Of a stretch of 64,000 nucleotides of DNA, positions 56,309-64,000 are shown piece after piece (the first letter of the stretch is position 1; each line of letters starts with the position of its first letter). The DNA lies in the NCBI GenBank assembly GCA_025786725.1, contig JAHLTZ010000047.1, forward strand, positions 1 to 64,000, read 5' to 3'. A program made the translations under genes and the position numbers. This stretch comes from Syncephalis fuscata (Eukaryota; Zoopagomycota; Zoopagomycetes; Zoopagales; Piptocephalidaceae). Under the pieces are notes generated by a model. That model was given only the letters and a program-made list of their open reading frames with translations, was not told the origin of the DNA and made no database searches.

Positions 56309-57095
56309 ATGGAAAAGTTACATGATGTTCACGATCCAGTACGACGCAAATGCACGTTACATAAATAAATAATGATAATGATAGTTGCCATTATTGTAAT
56401 ATTTAATATCTAATAATTGAATTGTATAGGTGCGCGTATGTTAGCGAATGCATTACGTGGTGAAGATGAAAGTACATCAAGTAGCCAAAGTAAGTAATGA
56501 CATCACATTAACTATTAATATTAACTTATACTTATATGTATGTATGTATGTGTATACTCATCAATAGACGATACTATTATGCAGATTGCTGCTGAGACAG
56601 AAAAAGGTAATAGAAGGCAACCATAATCTATTGCCATCCATTGATTAATAGATATAACACTTATTAGGATTATTTGAACGTGCAAACTGCCAAGTAACAC
56701 CTGATTACAAGACAGCTGTGCGATCACGTTTATGGAATCTACGTAATCCTAAAAATCCCCAATTACGTGAGCAATTGATACAAGGTGAATTAACACCATA
56801 TCATTTTGCCCGTATGTCCGACGAGGTAGCTATTAGAATAGATAAAGCTTTAATGTTTGATACCTATTTACGCCTTACTATTGCCATTCCTATGACTATT
56901 AATTAGGAAATGTCAAGTGAAGAGCAAAGGAAAGAAATGCGCCGTATGCGTCGCGAAACCATGCGAGATGCCATTGGCCGTGATCATATGCTACAGATGG
57001 CTATACACGATCCTGAAGAACCGCTTGAGCGATGGCCGATTAACGAACTAGAACCAGACGAGCGCGATCCTTATCCAGGAGCCAGTGAGACTTAA
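56309..57095 (+). CDS. TFIIS central domain protein without zinc ribbon
   Basis: Five exons (56309-56351, 56430-56489, 56568-56606, 56668-56825, 56907-57095) give 162 aa from MEKLHDVHDPVRRKC. The sequence matches the central domain of elongation factor TFIIS: ARMLANAL, VRSRLWNLRNPKNPQLREQL, FARMSDEEMSSEEQRKEMR. In TFIIS this domain binds RNA polymerase II. The C-terminal zinc ribbon that stimulates RNA cleavage is absent; instead about 35 acidic residues end at GASET. No N-terminal TFIIS domain was found, so the start may be wrong. The first intron requires a GC-AG boundary (donor GCACGT) to give KCARMLANAL in frame. It could be a TFIIS-like regulator or a truncated paralog. Confidence 0.75.
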
Positions 57096-57241
57096 TGGTA
57101 CAAATAATAAATCATATATCCAATCGGCCATTTTAGAACAATTGAATTAATTAAAAATGCTAATTGCACTTTTTATGCTAAATCAACTACCTAGTCGTAA
57201 TCGTATTAAAACATAACAATTTTTACTTTATTACTAAGTTG

Positions 57242-60200
57242 TTAAAACAAATCATCAATACGATGAACGGTAATACGTCGTTCGATTGCATCGTATGCTT
57301 CTTCCATACTAAGCGAATAGACACAAAGTCGTTCAAGTAGTAATTGAGCCGATGACGTATCGCCTGTATTGACTGCTTTGCGTAGCTGTTGTGTTACTTG
57401 TTCGACGGTCATGGGATCCTCGGTGGTATTTGTATACTGTTCTGGTTTTAATTCTTTTTCTGTCGGTAGTCGATATAACGTGGCAATATCTCGCATACTA
57501 AATCACGATCAATGATAGCATCAACAAACTCGTCAACAAACTTACCGACGATAATGGCGTTCTGGACGACGAATGACATGTCGCCCAAGACTGGCTAGAC
57601 CACGTTCGAAATCAACCGACAATTGATGGGCCCCAGCATCACCAAATTGATGTGTACGTACTACACGCATCCATAGCCATTCATCGATAGAGGCAGCAAC
57701 TGCACGCAAAATGGCTGTAGTAACTGGTCGTGGTAAATTATCACCAAGAAAACCGATTATTTGGGCAAGTTCGGCCAAAGGACGAGCAAGTTCTGGAGAT
57801 ATTTCAATTGCTTGCACATCCATACTAGGCGATTTGTCATCTTGAGTGGGTGTGCGTGGCGTGACCGGCTTGCTGTTATCTTCAGTCTCATTTATATCAG
57901 CGGATGATTTATCAGCATTCTGAAGCATATGGTGTGTTGCTGCTAGCCAGCCATGCCTAATTAATAAACACCCAATGTTATTGAGTAGCCTATTATTTAT
58001 CAATTAATATACCCACTTTTTCGTATATGCCTTTAAAGCATACGTCACCTCTTGAGTGATACTACGTGTTACCAAATCCTGTAGTCGTTGTACAAGTGCA
58101 CTGTATGCTTCAATGATTTCTTCAAACACTGTGACTTCCTCATCGTTACCTTCCGTGCCTAGTTGTGTTGCCTCTTGCCATGCGTTATCAACATTCGGCG
58201 ATGCTTTAGGCGTTGAATGAAGCGATATGTCACGCCATAGCTCAAGAAAGAACTATAATCAATAAATAAATACACTTTTATCATGCTGTCTTCTTTTACT
58301 TGCCACATCATCGGCCCAATCGCGCATTGCTGACTGAATATAGAGTAGACTGTCCATCCAACGTGATAGTAATTTCAATCCAGCTAACCCAGATATTTGG
58401 TCACGGGCTTGCCGTTGTACCATACTTAAAGCACCAAACCGTGTACGTTCATAAGCATCAGCTTTACTAATAATCTCTGTACGATACTGATCCAATAATG
58501 TAATTTGAATTTCAAGTAAAAATCTAATGCGATCTGATATTCTTGGCAATTCTCTATATCTTTCTATAGTAAATATTAGTATTAATAAACATCGATAGTA
58601 ATAGCAGTAGGTAAATACCTGTTACAATTTCCATTAAATTAATCAATGAGTCAGCTGATTTCGTTGGACGTGCTTCATCTTGTTCTGTTGCCTCTTCGTA
58701 GGAAGGGTGTTTAGATAGGGAGGTTAACTGTTCATGGGCTGTATCGCTAACTAGCCATTCCCAGGCACCATCCTCGTTAATAATCTCTTCATATCGAGCA
58801 AGTGCAACTATTGAAAGTATTTATTATAATTAATAAACCAATATGCAATAATACATAATACTTACATTCTTTCTCAATCGAAAGCCATTGTTTAAATTGA
58901 CGCTTATCGCCAATCATTACATTGACCGTGCCTTTCCATTCACGGCCATCTTCTAATCGGTAATTATAACCATCTCGAATATCTACATCAAATGATAGTG
59001 CTTCAGCAATAGCATGTGAAAGTAATGCAGGATGGTCTAGTAATCTAGGCATATCACTCTGTAATTTCTCTGACATTGCTTGTACTAGCGCCGTAATAAA
59101 TCGTTGCTATTTAAACTCATTAACTACTAATATTGCTATACATATATATATATATATAACTACCTTGGCACGCCAGGTAAGACCAGCATGTTCAATTAAA
59201 GGTTGGCACTCCTGATCGAGTAGGTTGGCATGATCGCTTATAACGTTAAGTATGTGTGTAAACATCCATTCAGGCTAATTATATTAATTAATATTAAATA
59301 GTCCACATTTTATGCTAATCCATTACTTACTTTATCTAGTCGATTAGTGGGCCGTTTTCCTTCAAAGTGAAACTTGAATCGTACTAACAATGGTTCAACC
59401 ATCAACTGAATAGCCAGACCTGATTGTATATTAAATTGTCCTTTTGTTGATGTCGATTTCATTAACGAAAAAGTTTTCTCTTGTCCCTGATCTTCGCCAC
59501 TTGTCTCTTTTATGCCGGCATCGCGTAAAAGCTGTTCAGCCCATCTAATTGTAGGTTAAATAATTAAAGACATTAATATTAATGTTAATAGTAATATTAA
59601 GCAAATAAATCAGTAATAGGATACGGTTCTTCAAGTACAAGCAAATCAGCAAATGCTCGACGAAATGTGCGGATCTTAACGGCCAATCCACTAGAATGCG
59701 GATATCGTATCGGTGCTGGCCATTGAATTTCTTCTAATGCCCGTGTAAATCGTCTATAATAAAATGCGTTAATTTAGTTATTAACACATATTATGATTAT
59801 TATTTACTTTTCAAGTGTTGTGTGTAATGATAGCCATACTGATTGTAATAATTGATTTAAATGACTAGATAAATGTCCGTGTTGTGACATACGTCGACGT
59901 AACTCGGCTAAATCCGCAAATGCTGTTAATGCACGTTTTGGCGCTCGTTCTGCCTCAATTTGCGCTTGAACACTAAAACACGTAAATTATTATTAATACA
60001 TACATTAATATCACTTTCATTATTTACCAAAGATCATCAGCCAATAATAACGATCGTAAATATTCATCAGCCATTTGCAATTTCTGCATTCGGTTGCATA
60101 GTTGACCAATTTGTTGACTCAATTGGCCTGGGTGCTGTCCAACTGATGTTACTGTTTCAACACGGCCTAGTAGATTATGACGCGTTGCCTCTAGTGTTGC

Positions 60201-60638
60201 CACACGCTTGATTGTATCACGCGCTGCCACCTCGGCTCGCTCAATTACGCTTGCTGTTGCTTCTTGTGCCTTTTCAAGCTAAGGTTGCAACGCCGTGTAA
60301 GCGATAGCATGTTCGGCTAATGGCCATTAAAGTGCCAAACTTACCTGTTCAACAAGCTGGCCTTGTCGTTTCTGTCGTGTGGCCAATAGACGGGTTACTT
60401 GGTCAAGTGATTGAATGCTTACATCGAACCGAGCATTAATGAAAGTAGCCGTATTTGCGTCGACTCTAGCCTTGTTAGCAGCTGTGTCACTAGTGCTGGT
60501 ATCGTTATTGGTGTCGTTGCCTTGTAGGCCCACCAATAACTGTTGGCAGACTTGAGTAGTCGCCGTGTCTACCGTGGCCGATTCTTCTACCGCGTCTGAA
60601 ACGCCAGGCGCGCCTTGAGTTGCAATCGTCGACGCCAT
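57242..60638 (-). CDS. RINT1/TIP20-family vesicle tethering protein
   Basis: Twelve exons on the minus strand: 60345-60638, 60028-60278, 59808-59972, 59625-59753, 59331-59544, 59164-59274, 58866-59106, 58619-58807, 58304-58563, 58017-58252, 57546-57956, 57242-57497. They sum to 918 aa with all phases consistent. Coiled-coil sequence lies at about residues 80-180. Family signatures are FTRALEEIQWPAPIRYP, EPLLVRFKFHFEGKRPTNR, LSHAIAEALSFDVDIRD, FKQWLSIEKE and RDWADDVFFLELW. Members are subunits of the Dsl1/NRZ complex, which tethers Golgi-derived vesicles at the ER. Intron 58253-58303 uses a GC donor (GCAAGT), the only way to keep DDVFFLELW. The C-terminus lies 147 bp from the TFIIS-like gene, convergent with it. 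Confidence 0.92.
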
Positions 60639-63075
60639 GGTTTTTTAGAATGCAATCGTTGCCAGATTGCGTGACACTGCAGCACTATTGAATAAAAAAA
60701 GACCTCGTTGTCTATGAATAGCACTGACGGCTATGATATAAAAAGGAGGAAATAGCCAATGATGATGATTCATATTAGTATTTCTGTGACACAGATTCAC
60801 AGATTCACACACACAACAGAAAGAATAAGACGACCCATTAATGATTAGAAATATTTTACTGCGTAGAAGTGTATGTCCCAGTAATACCTTGAATTATTCA
60901 AGGCTAGGTGTGCTAACTTGTCCATCTAGATTGCATTACTATATTTACTAACTTAGCGCATAGTCAAGATGTATCACTAATTAGTACAGCAATGCAATGA
61001 GTGCAGTTTATAATAAATATTGCTATAATAATCATCAAGTGAATTAATTAAACAATTGTATTGCACACTAATAACAACCTTTTAACTTACTAAGCCTATC
61101 TTAGTCAATATCAACTCGATAATGTCCAGAGTTGTAGTGGATAATTGGTCCTACATGGACCTTGTACGTATTTCTGTTTAGTCTCAAAACGAAATGCTGT
61201 ACAAGGACGTTTGATCAATACGTACACATAATTGTGGTTTTATCTAGTGGTTACCGTGTTACTTGTAAGTGTTGGCATGGCATTCTTGCAGTGTATGGGA
61301 TTTGTGTTGTTAGTGTGCATCGATAGTTTTGTGTTTATTGGCAAGGCCTGTGTAAACTAATTGCTGACAACTTGACACAACCTATAGCTTGTATTTGGCG
61401 ACAGTACCAAGATCGTGTCCGTCGCATGATAATCTATACCGATGCAAGTGGTCTGGCTCAGTTTACGATAATATGCAGGGATGGAGAATAAATCAACAAG
61501 TTACTTTATTTTCGGTATACTAAATACAAGAATAGATACGCTTAAATGATGCATTAATAAATATTACGTTAGTATAGTATCATTTATTGGCAACAATGGC
61601 TTAAAGATTCTATATAGATTATCAATTAGACTGTGTACAGGCAGCCATGTTTAAATTATATGGCAAATATAATTAAAACATAATCAAAGTATAGTGCCTT
61701 CTTATTTGAATTTCTTCGAATGCAAGGGCGTTTTATCTCTGGGGTCATTTCCTTCTAAAGATTGCTTCTGGCCTTTAACTTGATTCTTGGCTTTTGCCGT
61801 ATTTTAATGCACTTCTTTTTCATTATAGTTTACGAAAAATGAAGTAGCTCTAATAGCTATAGCAATATTAGTGGTAGTAATAGTAAATCGCGCTATGATG
61901 TTATTAATAATTGTTAAAAATATCAACAAATTAACGGCTTGTTCACGGTCCTTGGTAAAGTATCTACTATTTAGAATAAAGTAACTGATGGCTGGTCACG
62001 TGAGGGGTGAAGCGACTTGGGTAAACCGAGACTAGTGTGACTGAGTCATCCTTGAAACGTCGTTGCATTGCCAATAAAGCTTGTTTGTAGTGCGGTACTT
62101 ATTGCTATCGCCTAGTTGAATATAGGTCCATACTCTCCGTGTATGATGCCATCTATCGGCAAATGACTTGGCCGGTAGTTACACTTATACGTTGCTGAAC
62201 ACACCGACCCTTGTATCTGCTAACTTTGGCGTTGTTTAGTAAATCGCTTAATAAAACCGATTCACCAATGGCCATTTATTAATACTGTTTTTTGATGCAG
62301 TGTATCAGTTAGGCGTTGCATTAGCAGATGGCTACACCTGCCGCTTAGACGTCGCCTTGCTTACTACTACTACTACTACTATTACTACTTATCATTATCT
62401 CCCGAGTTATTTCAATAACTACCCGAGAGAATTGAGCAATTAACGCCTTGAACTGCAAAGTCTACAGAGTGCATGTGACTGTTCACTATGACTATTCATT
62501 TGCTCGTAATTGGTCCACGCCTCCCTTTTTGTTTCATACTATAAGAATCACTATATGGATATGTAACCTCAAAGAGTTTAAATAGCGTCGTTAACAATCA
62601 ATATCGCCACTTTTACAAATCATATTATCACTCGTTTCTCACTTGCTACCATCTACGATTGTCGCAGCCGTATTACGGTAAATTCATTAAGCACTTTTTG
62701 TCGTACATCTTTATATAATCTTACATACATAAACACGTCGTTATTCTTCTTTGTTTCAAGTCGGTCTTTTTTGTTCGTTGTACTTCTTTCGACACAATAA
62801 CTACCGCAACAACAACAACAACACTCATATCAACCATATCATCCCCAATAGTTCAATTTCACTTTCTTATCTTAATAACATAGGTAACGGTGGCAGTGTT
62901 AATTATCTAAGCCCATTTGTATTTCATTTCTACTCGTACTAAGTGATTATTGCTACGCTATTGTCTATTGATTAATCAATTGCCTTTATTTCATATAACC
63001 TCGCAAAAACAAAGGATTAGTTTCACTATCAATCTATCTATTTACATCTATTGCTATTGTATCAGTGCTTGTAAT
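60639..63075. other. Long intergenic region upstream of the F-box gene
   Basis: 2.44 kb with no convincing coding frame. It includes the RINT1 promoter (just left of 60780) and a long leader or promoter for the F-box gene. Base composition is less AT-rich at 61080-61480 and 61960-62500. A TACTAC microsatellite lies near 62360 and an ACAACA run at 62810. A non-coding RNA could lie here, but I could not identify one. Confidence 0.4.
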
Positions 63076-64000
63076 ATGACTCCACCTCAAGTAGTTTTGG
63101 ATGAAAGTAAAGTTCAATTAAACCACCCATCGTTCAAGGCGTCCACTCTTTATTATTCGCTATTCAATAGTCCTTGTAGTGTCGCTACCCGTCTACCTGA
63201 AGAATGTCTTATCCACATTCTTTCCTTTCTACCATTGACTACGCTGTTAACGGTAACGCGCGGTACTTGTCGGCACTGGCGGCATCAACTTGTACCGCAT
63301 GCCGTATTGGCTGCGTTGCGCCGCCAACAAGCGCGGTGCACTGTTTATACAAACCCGCCTTACTTGAACTTTAGTTGGGTGTATAGCATGTCGCAGGCCG
63401 ACCGGCTTCACTTGTCGCCCGTATCGGTCGATCCCGCAAATGAAGTGGTGATCTTCAAAATGGCACGGCCCACAGACAAATCCGACTCGTCGATGGAAGG
63501 GTGGATGGGCACAGAGTCTGATGTAATCGACGCTGCCTTGCGAGCAGTACGGCATTTTAAAGTTGACTTTTCTGGCTGGCCCAGTGGCGCGTCGGCGCGC
63601 CGTTTTACTCGGCGCCAAATGAGAAATCGAGAACGGCGCCAAGAAGAAGCACTACGACTTGCTTCACTTATGTGGTACGAGTCGTCGCAGCAGCAGCAGC
63701 AGCAGCAGCGTCAACGTTCCTCTTCTGCTCACGAATCAATTACCCAAGCTGTCGATCATTTGTCGACGGAATCAGCTGCTGTATTACCGTCGAATTCATT
63801 ACTTACTACCAATCAGCTTCAGCATCTTCATTCGTTAACGCCATCCGTTCACACACTCGCCTCGTCCCATGCCGTTTTTGGTCCTATGAATGGAACAATG
63901 ACGCCGAATCGCTATAGTAATAGCCATAGTAGTCACAACAGTCACACTATAATGGAAAGCGGTGATCATTCTCACCATCACCACCACCACCACCACCATC
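63076..64000 (+). CDS. F-box protein, N-terminal 308 residues (runs off the window)
   Basis: It is open from ATG at 63076 to the window end. An F-box lies at residues 39-80 (RLPEECLIHILSFLPL, then TRGTCRHWRHQLVP), which would recruit Skp1 of an SCF ubiquitin ligase. Downstream are a conserved-looking segment (FSWVYSMSQADRLHLSP, FKVDFSGWPSGASARRF), a basic helix (RRQMRNRERRQEEALRLASL), a run of six Gln (CAG repeats at 63689-63706), Ser/His/Asn-rich sequence and, at the very edge, a run of nine His. The substrate-binding part is beyond the window, so specificity is unknown. Confidence 0.85.
   Translation, partial: MTPPQVVLDESKVQLNHPSFKASTLYYSLFNSPCSVATRLPEECLIHILSFLPLTTLLTVTRGTCRHWRHQLVPHAVLAALRRQQARCTVYTNPPYLNFSWVYSMSQADRLHLSPVSVDPANEVVIFKMARPTDKSDSSMEGWMGTESDVIDAALRAVRHFKVDFSGWPSGASARRFTRRQMRNRERRQEEALRLASLMWYESSQQQQQQQRQRSSSAHESITQAVDHLSTESAAVLPSNSLLTTNQLQHLHSLTPSVHTLASSHAVFGPMNGTMTPNRYSNSHSSHNSHTIMESGDHSHHHHHHHHH

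Noticed and set aside
56187-56372. 61-codon frame upstream of the TFIIS-like gene
   Set aside because: It runs in a different frame through the first TFIIS exon and shows no domain.
62751-62942. 63-codon frame upstream of the F-box gene
   Set aside because: Asn/Tyr/Ser low complexity from an AAC repeat, and no family match that I recognise.

Overview
The window is nuclear DNA of a fungus. The evidence is a chitin synthase fused to a myosin motor, a CBS-PB1 (MUG70-like) protein, an extracellular copper superoxide dismutase with a GPI-type tail, many 50-100 bp GT-AG introns with CTAAC/CTAAT branch sites, a eukaryotic tRNA-Pro, and both a Ty3 chromovirus and a DIRS retrotransposon. Intergenic DNA is very AT-rich and genes are less so. 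An early-diverging filamentous lineage would fit, but I cannot name the species from sequence alone. Layout: 0-1.4 kb palindromic repeat; 1.8-3.6 kb mitochondrial carrier; 4.1-5.1 kb secreted superoxide dismutase, then a 1.4 kb repeat with an invertible core and a truncated 3' copy of the dismutase; 8.3-14.0 kb myosin-chitin synthase with four single-base frame breaks; 14.8-16.4 kb palindrome carrying a small secreted Cys peptide gene (one intact arm, one broken arm); 17.3-18.5 kb second copy of the first palindromic family; 19.05-28.54 kb DIRS element with inverted terminal repeats and an internal complementary region, split by a recent Ty3/chromovirus insertion (21.30-26.56 kb, matching LTRs, 5-bp target duplication); tRNA-Pro; 29.0-33.6 kb cassette bounded by 514-bp inverted repeats and holding a membrane pseudokinase and a divergent secreted-protein gene; 33.8-36.7 kb glycogen branching enzyme (14 exons); 38.1-39.5 kb second copy of the invertible-core repeat; 40.0-42.3 kb CBS-PB1 protein; 43.0-50.3 kb two adjacent paralogous secreted Pro-rich proteins with Cys modules; 50.3-51.4 kb diphthine synthase; 52.6-55.4 kb mitochondrial aconitase; 56.3-57.1 kb TFIIS central-domain protein; 57.2-60.6 kb RINT1/TIP20 tether; 63.1 kb to the end, an F-box protein that runs off the window. 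Conserved housekeeping genes sit beside repeat islands at 0-1.4, 5.4-7.4, 14.8-33.6 and 38.1-39.5 kb. There is no operon-like pathway grouping; the nearest to a functional cluster is the pair of Cys-module wall/secreted proteins, with the chitin synthase and dismutase also acting at the cell surface. Two cautions apply. Several genes are interrupted by one-base gains or losses, mostly in short homopolymers, while their neighbours are clean. This looks like uncorrected consensus error, although real decay cannot be excluded. Exon boundaries were placed by eye from splice signals and reading frame, and the exon sums are multiples of three for the multi-exon genes given here.
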